From NCBI GenBank assembly GCA_003557545.1, contig PWOD01000158.1, forward strand, positions 1 through 9,925: DNA of 9,925 bases, read 5' to 3'. Source of the DNA: a bacterium. Its GTDB lineage: Bacteria > T1Sed10-126. This document shows positions 1 through 6,555 of the stretch, one piece after another (the stretch's first letter is position 1; each line of letters opens with the position of its first letter). The notes under the pieces are model-generated. The model was not told where the DNA came from. It searched no databases and worked only from the letters and a program-made list of their open reading frames with translations. Position numbers and translations under genes: made by a program.

Positions 1-195
1 CCGGTCTTTTCACGGGATGCCGTGGAAAAATTAACCAATTCTGCCCTGAATAAAATCTATGTTTGTGATACAATACCACTTAACGGCTCAGCGGCCGCCA
101 GTTCAAAGATTGAAATTCTTGGAACTGCCGATCTGCTTGCTGCAGCCGTCCGCTGTATTCATGAGGAACAGAGCATCAAGAATCTTTTTGTTTAA
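1..195 (+). CDS. prs: Ribose-phosphate pyrophosphokinase, C-terminal fragment (5' end outside window)
   Basis: The frame is open from base 1 and ends at TAA 193-195, giving the last 64 residues. The enzyme makes PRPP from ribose 5-phosphate and ATP for nucleotide, histidine and tryptophan synthesis in the cytoplasm. The fragment shows the usual Prs C-terminus: YVCDTIPL, then KIEILGTADLLAAAVRCIHEEQ split by normal spacing, and a final SIKNLFV resembling the family ending S(V/I)S-LF. The PRPP-binding and catalytic loops lie upstream of the window. It is the first gene seen of the plus-strand operon; rplY starts 41 nt downstream with no terminator between. The order prs-rplY-pth is common in bacteria, which supports the call. 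Confidence 0.93.
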   Translation, partial: PVFSRDAVEKLTNSALNKIYVCDTIPLNGSAAASSKIEILGTADLLAAAVRCIHEEQSIKNLFV

Positions 196-223
196 CTAAC
201 AAACTGAGATAACTAATTTTTTT

Positions 224-229
224 AGGAGG
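224..229 (+). promoter_or_regulatory. Strong ribosome binding site of rplY
   Basis: AGGAGG lies 7 nt before ATG 237. It is a near-perfect Shine-Dalgarno sequence and fixes the start of L25. Confidence 0.85.
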
Positions 230-236
230 CAACAAA

Positions 237-926
237 ATGCAACAAATTTTACAAGCTGAATTAAGAACTGAAACTGGAAATGGCTTCTGCAAACAACTAC
301 GTTCGGAGGGTAAGATACCGGCAGTTGTTTATGGCCGCGAAACCACCGCAATCAACCTGACTCTTGAAGAAAAAACTGTTCGGAATCTACTGAAAAAAGG
401 TGCTATGAACAACGTTCTCCTCAAACTTGAAATACCCGATAGTAAAGAGACACGGATGGTATTGATCAAAGATGCCGACATCCATCCTGTCAACAGTAGC
501 TTGCTGCATGTTGACCTTCACCAGGTCAGTCCTGAGGATCGCGTTCAGGTAAAAATACCGGTGGAACTCACCGGTACCTCTCCAGGAGTTATTGATGACG
601 GCGGTATCCTCGACCAACCTATCAGAACCTTGAAGGTGGAGTGTAAAGCAAGTGAGATTCCACCTCAAATTGAGGTTGATATCAGCAGCATGGAGATCGG
701 TGACGCCATCCAGGTAAAAGACTTAGATGTCCCCGCTGACCTGGAAATCCTCACCAACCCACAACGTGCTGTCGTCAGTGTCCAACCACCGGAAGAGTTT
801 GATCTTGAAGTCACTCCCACTGTTGGAATTGAAGATATCAAAGAAACCGTTGAAGAGGCCTTTGAAGAGGTTGAAGAGCTTTCGGGGGAAGAAGAGAGCG
901 AATCATCCCCTGCCGAAGATGAGTAA
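237..926 (+). CDS. rplY: 50S ribosomal protein L25 / general stress protein CTC
   Basis: This 229-residue protein is the long, CTC/TL5-type L25, which binds 5S rRNA in the large subunit. Residues 1 to about 95 form the RNA-binding L25 domain (for example the segment GKIPAVVYGRE near residue 26, and DADIHPVNSSLLHVDL around 80-95). Residues about 96-185 form the C-terminal CTC domain (VKIPVELTGTSPGVIDDGG, then a conserved segment ending VPADLEIL). The final 30 or so residues are a strongly acidic tail rich in Glu, Ser and Asp, as in many long L25 proteins. ATG 237 is chosen because AGGAGG precedes it by 7 nt. It lies between prs and pth, the usual order, and 22 nt separate it from pth. In Bacillus the CTC form is stress-induced; nothing seen here shows that regulation. 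Confidence 0.95.
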   Translation: MQQILQAELRTETGNGFCKQLRSEGKIPAVVYGRETTAINLTLEEKTVRNLLKKGAMNNVLLKLEIPDSKETRMVLIKDADIHPVNSSLLHVDLHQVSPEDRVQVKIPVELTGTSPGVIDDGGILDQPIRTLKVECKASEIPPQIEVDISSMEIGDAIQVKDLDVPADLEILTNPQRAVVSVQPPEEFDLEVTPTVGIEDIKETVEEAFEEVEELSGEEESESSPAEDE

Positions 927-948
927 TCTGAACCAGGAACTATATTAG

Positions 949-1548
949 ATGGGTTATGAGACGGATGAAGCTTCAGTATGGCCGATAGTTGTTGGTCTGG
1001 GAAACCCCGGACCACGGTACAGTCAGACCTATCACAACCTGGGGTTTATGGCGATCGACGAAATACTGACAGACTGGCCGGGAGAAAAAATAAAAACTCC
1101 CGGCGGTCAACTCTGGCAGCATTCTGTTCCAGCCCCCTTAGAATTTTCGGGGATTCCCAACAGCTTTGTTAACCGTTCCGGGGAGTCTATTAAGCTCTGG
1201 TTGAAAAAACTCAATCTAACAGCCAAACAGCTGCTTGTTATCTATGATGATTTGGCCCTTGATGTGGGACGAATCAGGCTGCGCCCGGGTGGAAGTTCCG
1301 GTGGTCATGGAGGAATCAAAAGTATTATTGGACGTCTGGGTACCGAGGATTTTCCCCGCCTTCGAATCGGTATCGGCCCAGTTCCAGGGGGAGTTGAAGG
1401 ACGGGATTATGTGCTCAGCAGAGTAACGGAAAAAGACCGGAATATCTACCAGAGATTACTGCCGGAAATTCCCAATCTGGTGAAAATGCTGGCCGAGGAC
1501 GGGTTAGACAGAACGATGAATCACTGGAACGGAGTTGATTTTTCTTGA
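949..1548 (+). CDS. pth: Peptidyl-tRNA hydrolase
   Basis: This 199-residue cytosolic esterase releases peptides from peptidyl-tRNAs that drop off the ribosome, recycling tRNA. Family motifs appear in order: VVGLGNPGPRYSQTYHNLGF at residues 14-33 with Asn19 and the catalytic His29, FVNRSGES with Asn75, YDDLALDVGRIRLRPGG with Asp101, then GGHGGIKSII and FPRLRIGIGP. One substitution stands out: the usual GGHNG reads GGHGG, so the Asn corresponding to E. coli Asn114, which helps hold the substrate, is Gly121. The core catalytic residues are intact, so I expect an active enzyme. ATG 949 is preceded by AGGA with a 10-nt spacer. The stop codon overlaps the start of the next gene by four bases (TTGA), which implies translational coupling. 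Confidence 0.96.
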   Translation: MGYETDEASVWPIVVGLGNPGPRYSQTYHNLGFMAIDEILTDWPGEKIKTPGGQLWQHSVPAPLEFSGIPNSFVNRSGESIKLWLKKLNLTAKQLLVIYDDLALDVGRIRLRPGGSSGGHGGIKSIIGRLGTEDFPRLRIGIGPVPGGVEGRDYVLSRVTEKDRNIYQRLLPEIPNLVKMLAEDGLDRTMNHWNGVDFS

Positions 1549-2258
1549 GTCTTATTTCTGAGCTTCTCGACCAACTGGCAGAAGATCCCGTAGCCACAAT
1601 TGATCAGGCGGTCGAACAGTTTGAAAAGGCCAACCTCACTCCAGAAGAAAAATCAAAACTCAGTTACGGACTGGCGACAGCCTGTTTCAAATTAGATCGT
1701 CATACCGAAGTAAAAAACTGGTTGAAACTAACAAATGATCGAAGAAAACACCAGTTGCTGGCTTTCAACCTGCTAAAAGAGAACCAGTTTGTTCAAGCTG
1801 CTGAAACCTTTTCTAAAGCTGCAAAAATAATCCCTGAAGAGGCGCTTGAATGTGAACTCCTTGAGGCTCAATCGCTGGCTCTGGCCGGACAGTTAGAAAC
1901 CAGTGGAGAGATTCTTGAGCGGCTCATAGAACAGTCGACCAATCCCGATTTCACCTCAGAATGCAGATTGAACAGAGGCACGGTTGAGATGGAGAAAAAA
2001 AATAATCAAGAAGCACGTCGCTGGTTTGATAAAATAATAAATGATCAAACCAGTGACAACTTTAAGAGTGAGGCAGCTCTGCACCTGCTACAGATTGCCC
2101 AGGCGGAAGACAAAATAGAAACTGCTATCAAATATGCTGACTGGTTAAAAGAAAATGGCAGCGAAGATTTCTGGCGGGAGGCCGGAATTGACTATCTTAA
2201 GCGATTTGAACGGGACAAACAAAAACGTAGATCGAAATTGCGCAATTATGAATATTAA
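1545..2258 (+). CDS. TPR-like helical-repeat protein of unknown function
   Basis: This 237-residue soluble protein has no signal peptide or membrane segment. It is almost entirely helical, with repeats of TPR character, for example residues 71-99 (LLAFNLLKENQFVQAAETFS and following) and 141-165 (RLNRGTVEMEKKNNQEARRW). The C-terminus is basic (ERDKQKRRSKLR). TPR arrays are protein-binding scaffolds; the partner cannot be read from the sequence. The start is TTG 1545, inside the pth stop region, with GGAG at 1531-1534 about 10 nt upstream. The 3' end overlaps lptE by 11 nt. Tight coupling to pth and to an outer-membrane assembly lipoprotein suggests a conserved operon member, but I assign no function. 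Confidence 0.85.
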   Translation: MSLISELLDQLAEDPVATIDQAVEQFEKANLTPEEKSKLSYGLATACFKLDRHTEVKNWLKLTNDRRKHQLLAFNLLKENQFVQAAETFSKAAKIIPEEALECELLEAQSLALAGQLETSGEILERLIEQSTNPDFTSECRLNRGTVEMEKKNNQEARRWFDKIINDQTSDNFKSEAALHLLQIAQAEDKIETAIKYADWLKENGSEDFWREAGIDYLKRFERDKQKRRSKLRNYEY

Positions 2259-2769
2259 ACTGCGGGCAACTGTTCTGCTGGCAGTTCTGCTCTGCGTTAA
2301 TCTGATAATTTCCTGCCAGATTACGGGACAGCATATCATCCCTGATATGAACAATGTAGCACTTATCCCCTTTGAGAACAACACGGCTGAACCGGGACTC
2401 GAAGGGTTGCTGATGAATGAGGTGGTCGACCAGTTTATTGCGGACGGTCGACTGCGGTTAGTTGAAGCTGACAGGTCCGATGTAATTGTCAGGGGTGCGA
2501 TCGATACCTACAAAAAAATTCCCCTGATCTTTGGGGAACAGGACATTGTCGAACAGTATCGAATGCGTATTGAACTATCAGTTTCCCTGATCGACAGTCA
2601 GACTGAACAACCTTTAAGACAGTTCAGTAAGATCTTCCGGGAAACCACTTACTCCTCTGTTATTCCACCCCGTGAAACAGAATTCCAGGCTCAACGCCGG
2701 GTATTAAGACAGCTGTCGAGAGATGTGCTTACCAGCACTGTTGACGGCTGGCCCTACCTCGACGATTAA
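2248..2769 (+). CDS. lptE: LptE-family outer-membrane LPS-assembly lipoprotein
   Basis: This 173-residue lipoprotein resembles LptE, the partner of the LptD translocon that places lipopolysaccharide in the outer leaflet of the outer membrane. Residues 1-23 form a lipoprotein signal peptide: MNIK, LR, a hydrophobic run, then lipobox LIISC with Cys23 as the lipidated residue. The mature part has the family pattern: VALIPFENNTAEPGLEGLL, then VVDQFIADGRLRLVEADRSD, VIVRGAIDTYKKIPL, and a terminal helix ending GWPYLDD. The frame is open back to 2155, but ATG 2248 is chosen because it starts the signal peptide. No clear Shine-Dalgarno is visible; an 11-nt overlap with the TPR gene suggests coupled translation. 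Identification as this family is good; whether the lipid substrate is true LPS is inference. Confidence 0.8.
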   Translation: MNIKLRATVLLAVLLCVNLIISCQITGQHIIPDMNNVALIPFENNTAEPGLEGLLMNEVVDQFIADGRLRLVEADRSDVIVRGAIDTYKKIPLIFGEQDIVEQYRMRIELSVSLIDSQTEQPLRQFSKIFRETTYSSVIPPRETEFQAQRRVLRQLSRDVLTSTVDGWPYLDD

Positions 2770-2771
2770 CA

Positions 2772-3815
2772 ATGGGATTAGGAACCCCCTACAACAGCTG
2801 GAAACGGAGCTGGAACGGCAAGCTTCCACCGGTAATTCTTGCCACTGGACCGGAGCAGCACCTTAAAGAGGAGTTTCTCAAAAATATCCAGGATAAACTG
2901 GGACCCAGTTCTGAAAAACTTCTGCTCTACGCCGATGAAACAGAACCGGACCGGCTGGCGGCGGAATTACATTCGCCAAGCCTTTTTGTCAAAAAAAGTT
3001 TAATAGTGCTAAAACAGCTGGGCCAAAAAAATGGGGGAAAAACAGGGCTGGCAAAACATTATGAAGTAATCTCCAACTATATAGAAAAACCAGAAAAAAA
3101 TATCCATCTCATTCTGGAAGACCATGACCATCCCTATAAAAAAGGACGCAAACTGGGCAGTTTGGCCCGCCATATCGAAAAATTTAACGGTACTGTAATA
3201 ATCTTCTGGGAACCCTTTGAAGACTCGATTAAGACACGGATATCAACTATTACAAAACAGGCCGGGAAAAAAATAAACCCGGCAGCTCTACAACTTCTAC
3301 TCAAAAAAACAGGTGGCAAACTGGCCCGGGCCGAGATGGAACTGACCAAACTACTGCAGCTTGAAAAAAAAGAACTGTCTGTGGAAGATGTAGAAGCAAT
3401 CTCCAGCACAGAGAGTTCGGCCGACCTGTATCAAGATCTTAAACAGCAGCTGGCCGGGGGGAATTTAGACCAGGTCATGGAGATGCTAGATAACCTGTTT
3501 TGCGAAGGTGAGAATCTCTATAAAATCTTTTCGATAATCTATTCCTACTTTACTACCATGAGACTGTTGAGCCGGAAGGTTAAATATGGCAAAAATCTAA
3601 AATCTGCCATGCAGGAGCTAAACATTCCTACCTCCCCCGGGATCGTAAAAACTCATCGTAATTATCTGAAACATTTTAGAGCAGAATTCCCTGACAACTT
3701 TTTCCGCATGGCCTATGAAACATCCAGGCGAATCAAATACTACCGGCCCCCATGCGACCGTCTGGCACTGGAAAAATTCCTTATTGATCAGTTACCACAA
3801 CTAACTAAATACTGA
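2772..3815 (+). CDS. holA: DNA polymerase III subunit delta
   Basis: This 347-residue protein matches the length and layout of HolA, the clamp-loader subunit that opens the beta sliding clamp during replication. The N-terminal AAA+-like domain begins at VILATGPEQHLKEEFL, where a classical Walker A is absent as expected for delta. SLFVKKSLIVLKQL follows, then VIIFWEPFEDSIKTRI and a helical segment with KTGGKLARAEMELTKLLQL. The C-terminal collar helices include FSIIYSYFTTMRLLSRKVKYG and end in LALEKFLIDQL. ATG 2772 is 2 nt after the lptE stop. I see no good Shine-Dalgarno in front and no better in-frame start, so translational coupling is likely. The gene order holA followed by rpsT, here convergent, is widespread. 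The stop codon sits inside the terminator hairpin. Confidence 0.92.
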   Translation: MGLGTPYNSWKRSWNGKLPPVILATGPEQHLKEEFLKNIQDKLGPSSEKLLLYADETEPDRLAAELHSPSLFVKKSLIVLKQLGQKNGGKTGLAKHYEVISNYIEKPEKNIHLILEDHDHPYKKGRKLGSLARHIEKFNGTVIIFWEPFEDSIKTRISTITKQAGKKINPAALQLLLKKTGGKLARAEMELTKLLQLEKKELSVEDVEAISSTESSADLYQDLKQQLAGGNLDQVMEMLDNLFCEGENLYKIFSIIYSYFTTMRLLSRKVKYGKNLKSAMQELNIPTSPGIVKTHRNYLKHFRAEFPDNFFRMAYETSRRIKYYRPPCDRLALEKFLIDQLPQLTKY

Positions 3816-3844
3816 AGTGAGGGGGTATTACCCCGTCACTTCAG
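3812..3844. terminator. Bidirectional hairpin terminator between holA and rpsT
   Basis: The arms CTGAAGTGA (3812-3820) and TCACTTCAG (3836-3844) pair perfectly. After one G-G mismatch, GGGG pairs with CCCC around a TATTA loop. The stem is nearly symmetrical, so it can work on both strands. The flanking T-tracts are weak (CTTTGATT on plus, TATTTAGTT on minus). The holA stop TGA (3813-3815) and the rpsT stop (complement of 3841-3843) both lie in the arms. Confidence 0.8.
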
Positions 3845-4104
3845 CTTTGATTGACCATGTTATCTAACTGAGATTTTATTCGAGCAGCCCGGTTTCGATG
3901 AAGCACATTCTTGTTTACAGCTCGATCAACACAGCCTTCGGCCTTCTGTTTGAGCTGTTCTATCTCCTCCGAACTTTCTTCCGCCTCGATCGCCTCTTCC
4001 AATGCGCGGCGAGCCAGTTTGATACTGGTTTTTAGTTTTTTATTACGACGCCGAGCCTTTTCGTTCTGACGAACTCTTTTTTTAGCAGAATCAGTTGTTG
4101 GCAT
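3841..4104 (-). CDS. rpsT: 30S ribosomal protein S20
   Basis: This 87-residue basic helical protein binds 16S rRNA in the small subunit. The family signature is clear: SAKKRVRQNEKARRRNKKLK near the N-terminus, then a long helical hairpin (SIKLARRALEEAIEAEESSE) and the C-terminal VNKNVLHRNRAARIKSQL. ATG at 4104-4102 is chosen over an upstream in-frame alternative start at 4122 because GGAGGT (complement of 4112-4117) lies 7 nt before it; the longer form would translate through that site. The gene lies 40 nt downstream of the CPBP protease gene, in the same direction. It converges on holA and shares its terminator. Confidence 0.95.
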   Translation of the reverse strand: MPTTDSAKKRVRQNEKARRRNKKLKTSIKLARRALEEAIEAEESSEEIEQLKQKAEGCVDRAVNKNVLHRNRAARIKSQLDNMVNQS

Positions 4105-4111
4105 ATCTCTC

Positions 4112-4117
4112 ACCTCC
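4112..4117 (-). promoter_or_regulatory. Ribosome binding site of rpsT
   Basis: GGAGGT on the minus strand, 7 nt before ATG 4104. It decides the start and rules out the six-residue longer form. Confidence 0.85.
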
Positions 4118-4144
4118 AGCAAATTAAATATCTACAATGCAATT

Positions 4145-4747
4145 TTATTCAACGGGCATCAACCCGTATTTCATAGACAGCATACTGAAAAAATTATTCA
4201 GCCCATGTGCCAGAATCGGAACCCAGATAATGTAACCACTATAAATAAATACAGCTCCCAGGATAAATCCCATGAAAGTAGCATAGATTCCATATCCGAT
4301 CGCTTCTTTACCCCAAATATGGACAATTCCAAATATAAGACTTGAAACCACCAGTCCCACCCAGCTATTTTCAAATGAAACAAGAATCCAACCCCGGAAA
4401 AAAAGCTCTTCTCCGATCCCGGACAGAACCGATAGAAACAAAACGTCCTCAAAAGTTAATAGTTTAAACGGTTCCAGTATTGACCGGGCAAAGGGGCGAT
4501 AAATCCAACGATAAAAAGGATTTCGCTCCTCATAGCTAAGCAAAATGATTACGTTAAATCCAAATATTGCTCCACCGGTCACCACGCCCAATAGAACTGC
4601 AGTCGAATCAATCCGAAACAAAAACGCCCAGTCAGTGCCGGCAAGCTGTCCTGCCAACAAACCAACCAGACCAATAATTAATTCAACAATTACAAAAACC
4701 ACAACCAGCCGGTTAGCAAAAAGACGTGGGGCCGGTTGTTTTTTCAA
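4145..4747 (-). CDS. CPBP-family (CAAX-type) intramembrane metalloprotease
   Basis: This 200-residue membrane protein belongs to the CPBP/Abi family (Rce1-like, PF02517). It has about six hydrophobic segments (for example residues 14-36, 49-70, 101-110, 129-143, 152-170, 172-180). The three catalytic motifs are intact: GEELFFRG with Glu113, Glu114 and Arg118; FGIVH with Phe139 and His143; and HGLNN with His181 and Asn185. Family members cleave within the membrane or at prenylated/peptide substrates; bacterial substrates are mostly unknown, and some confer bacteriocin immunity. The start is a TTG at 4747-4745, only 2 nt after the serC stop. A weak AGG precedes it, so coupling to serC is likely. 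A shorter start within the first helix cannot be excluded. The location between serC and rpsT gives no clear hint of substrate. Confidence 0.88.
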   Translation of the reverse strand: MKKQPAPRLFANRLVVVFVIVELIIGLVGLLAGQLAGTDWAFLFRIDSTAVLLGVVTGGAIFGFNVIILLSYEERNPFYRWIYRPFARSILEPFKLLTFEDVLFLSVLSGIGEELFFRGWILVSFENSWVGLVVSSLIFGIVHIWGKEAIGYGIYATFMGFILGAVFIYSGYIIWVPILAHGLNNFFSMLSMKYGLMPVE

Positions 4748-4749
4748 AC

Positions 4750-5853
4750 CTAACCGTTCTGTCGTTTAAACTCTCGCATGAATTCAGCCAGTCGAGCCGC
4801 CGCTTCTACCGGCAAACTATTGTACATTGAAGCCCGACATCCACCCACAGAACGATGTCCTTTCAACCCGAGCATCTTCCGCTCAGCCGCCTGCTCGACA
4901 AACTTTTTCCCAAGCTCATCATCAGGCAAGCGGAAGGTAATATTAACCGCCGACCGACTGTTTGGGACAGCAGCTCCCTGATAGTAATCATCTTCATCAA
5001 TAACCTCGTAAATCATCCCTGCTTTTTCGGAATTGCGCTTTTCCATCGCCTCAACGCCACCCTGTTCAATCACCCAGTCCATAACCATGTTAACCACCCA
5101 GATCGGAAATACCGGTGGTGTATTATGCATGGAATTCTTTTTTACATGGGTCTCATACCTCAACATAGTCGGCACATTATCCGGAACCCGGTTTACCAGG
5201 TCTTCTCGAATGATCACCAGCGTCACTCCCGATGGACCGATATTTTTCTGGGCTCCTGCATAGATCAATCCAAACTTTTCAACATCCAGAGGTCGACTCA
5301 TAATATCAGATGACATATCTGCAACCAGTGGTATATCACCGGTATCTGGATAGTCCGGCCACTGGATACCTCCAATAGTTTCATTTGAACATATATGAAA
5401 ATACTCAGCCTGAGGATTCAACTGGCTGCTATCAAACTGAGGAATTCTATCAAAATTTGTTTCCTCACTTGAACTAACAATATCATATTCAATTCCCTGA
5501 ATTTTTAGCTCGGCAAGTTTTTTCTTTGACCATACCCCGGTATGAACAAGCTGCACTGGTCCTCCGCCCGGGGCAATATTCATCGGAATCATTCCAAATT
5601 GGGTGCTGGCCCCTCCCTGCAAAAAGAGGATTTCATAGTTATCAGGCACTGAGAGAATCTTCCTGATTTTAGCTATACATTGATCAACTGTTTCTTCCCA
5701 CTGTTTAGAACGATGACTTATTTCTATGACAGATAAATCCATCCCTTTAAAATTCAATATCTCTTGCTGAACCCGATTCAACACAGGTTCCGGCAGAACA
5801 GCTGGGCCTGCAAAAAAATTGTCCGCACGCTCAAAATCTGTTCCTACACACAT
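4750..5853 (-). CDS. serC: Phosphoserine aminotransferase
   Basis: This 367-residue PLP enzyme converts 3-phosphohydroxypyruvate and glutamate to phosphoserine in serine synthesis; in some bacteria it also acts in pyridoxine synthesis. Family motifs run in order: NFFAGPAVLPEPVL at residues 12-25, ISHRSKQW near 45-52, FLQGGASTQFGMIPMN at 77-92, HTGVWSKKKL, CSNETIGGIQ at 155-164, VADMSSDIMSRP with Asp179 contacting the PLP ring, and YAGAQKNIGPSG with the Schiff-base Lys203. The C-terminal part has the segment MLGLKGHRSVGGCRASMYNS, typical of SerC. ATG 5853 is preferred to GTG 5862 because AAGGGTG (complement of 5860-5866) sits 6 nt upstream of the ATG and overlaps the GTG. No serA is adjacent; the next gene in the operon is the CPBP protease. 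Confidence 0.96.
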   Translation of the reverse strand: MCVGTDFERADNFFAGPAVLPEPVLNRVQQEILNFKGMDLSVIEISHRSKQWEETVDQCIAKIRKILSVPDNYEILFLQGGASTQFGMIPMNIAPGGGPVQLVHTGVWSKKKLAELKIQGIEYDIVSSSEETNFDRIPQFDSSQLNPQAEYFHICSNETIGGIQWPDYPDTGDIPLVADMSSDIMSRPLDVEKFGLIYAGAQKNIGPSGVTLVIIREDLVNRVPDNVPTMLRYETHVKKNSMHNTPPVFPIWVVNMVMDWVIEQGGVEAMEKRNSEKAGMIYEVIDEDDYYQGAAVPNSRSAVNITFRLPDDELGKKFVEQAAERKMLGLKGHRSVGGCRASMYNSLPVEAAARLAEFMREFKRQNG

Positions 5854-5905
5854 GCTGATCACCCTTTAAAAAATTTAAAACTTATCTACTAAAAAATGAT
5901 ACTTC

Positions 5906-5911
5906 ATTATA
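5906..5911 (-). promoter_or_regulatory. Putative -10 element of a serC promoter
   Basis: The minus strand carries a perfect TATAAT, in an AT-rich stretch about 50 nt before the serC ATG. No good -35 hexamer lies 16-18 nt upstream (AGTAAT at 17 nt). This is therefore a tentative housekeeping-sigma promoter. Confidence 0.35.
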
Positions 5912-6015
5912 TTGTAAATTTCGGGTTAATTACTTTAACTTGATGTCAGCTCAATTTAAAGTGTTTTGAAATACTATCCTGCGCTTACCCTGGATAGCAG
6001 TTGAAAAGTTCCCTG

Positions 6016-6390
6016 TTAAACAAAGATCCCCACTAGAAAAAGGCCCAGTATTACCGCTATGACTCCCGAAACCAACCAAAAATATGGATAGTAGAATTTT
6101 CTCATCCAGCGCCGTATGACCGGAAACGGTAAAAAACAATAAGCTGAACCCTCAATAACCATAGACCAGCCAATAACTGTTAATAACAACTCCCGACTCC
6201 AGGCCCACCGGTTATGAACAGAAACTATTACCAGACCGGCCAGGACCAGCATCATACATACCGTATAAAACAATGCTTTGAACTCTAATAATTCTTCAAT
6301 CAGGTTAGATACAACCCGATATTTAACCAAAATAAATATCCCCCAAAAAAATATCATATAACCAGTTATAACTCCAACCAGATCAGCCAT
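6016..6390 (-). CDS. Small four-helix membrane protein of unknown function
   Basis: This 124-residue protein has four hydrophobic segments at about residues 6-22, 38-57, 68-87 and 104-123, with short charged loops, so it is an integral inner-membrane protein. I do not recognise a named gene. The second half (a VIEG motif near residue 78, LPFPVIRRWMRKFYYP, then a glycine-containing final helix) resembles by eye the small DUF2065-type membrane proteins, but this is only a pattern resemblance. The start ATG at 6390 is well supported by AGGAGGG (complement of 6397-6403) 6 nt upstream. The gene is separated by more than 150 nt on both sides from serC and the flagellin gene, so it is probably transcribed alone. 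Confidence 0.8.
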   Translation of the reverse strand: MADLVGVITGYMIFFWGIFILVKYRVVSNLIEELLEFKALFYTVCMMLVLAGLVIVSVHNRWAWSRELLLTVIGWSMVIEGSAYCFLPFPVIRRWMRKFYYPYFWLVSGVIAVILGLFLVGIFV

Positions 6391-6428
6391 ATTTAGCCCT
6401 CCTATATTTTCAACTATTAACAGCCTAT

Positions 6429-6457
6429 ATTTTATCAGACAATCAACTTTAAATCAG
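6429..6457 (-). promoter_or_regulatory. Putative extended -10 promoter for the small membrane protein gene
   Basis: On the minus strand, TGATAAAAT (complement of 6429-6437) forms an extended -10 (TGn plus TAAAAT). A weak -35, CTGATT (complement of 6452-6457), lies 17 nt upstream. Transcription would start about 30 nt before the gene's ATG and include its strong Shine-Dalgarno. Confidence 0.4.
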
Positions 6458-6532
6458 CCTGTTATAGAGAATTTTTCTCTTTAATAAATTTGCACAGCTT
6501 TTTACCGATGGCAATTTTAGTCTTTTAAACCG

Positions 6533-6555
6533 GACTGCTAACTATTACAGCAGTC
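6533..6555 (-). terminator. Possible flagellin terminator hairpin spanning its stop codon
   Basis: GACTGCT (6533-6539) pairs with AGCAGTC (6549-6555) around a 9-nt loop; the flagellin stop codon (complement of 6545-6547) lies in the loop. On the minus strand it is followed by CGGTTTAAAAG, a poor U-tract. It could be a weak terminator or a 3'-end stabiliser. Confidence 0.4.

Noticed and set aside
665-1015. Open frame of 116 codons on the minus strand, serine-rich
   Set aside because: Antisense shadow of the acidic tail of L25; its serines come from the complementary GAA/GAG codons.
4123-4152. TTGAAT-N18-TTTAAT on the minus strand as a dedicated rpsT promoter
   Set aside because: The start point would fall near 4116, inside the rpsT ribosome binding site (4112-4117), leaving no usable leader. 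Co-transcription with serC is simpler.
4855-5313. Open frame of 152 codons on the plus strand
   Set aside because: Lies antisense within serC, has no ribosome binding site and no recognisable protein pattern.
5974-5997. CTATCC/GGATAG inverted repeat as a terminator for the small membrane protein gene
   Set aside because: Only six base pairs with a 12-nt loop and no T-tract on the minus strand.
6441-6461. TAAAGTTG near TCTGATAA on the minus strand as a second sigma-28 promoter
   Set aside because: The two elements are only about 4 nt apart instead of 11, so they cannot form a sigma-28 promoter.
6466-6480. AGAGAA/TTCTCT hairpin between the flagellin and small membrane protein genes
   Set aside because: Short, AT-rich stem without a following T-tract; could easily be chance in this composition.
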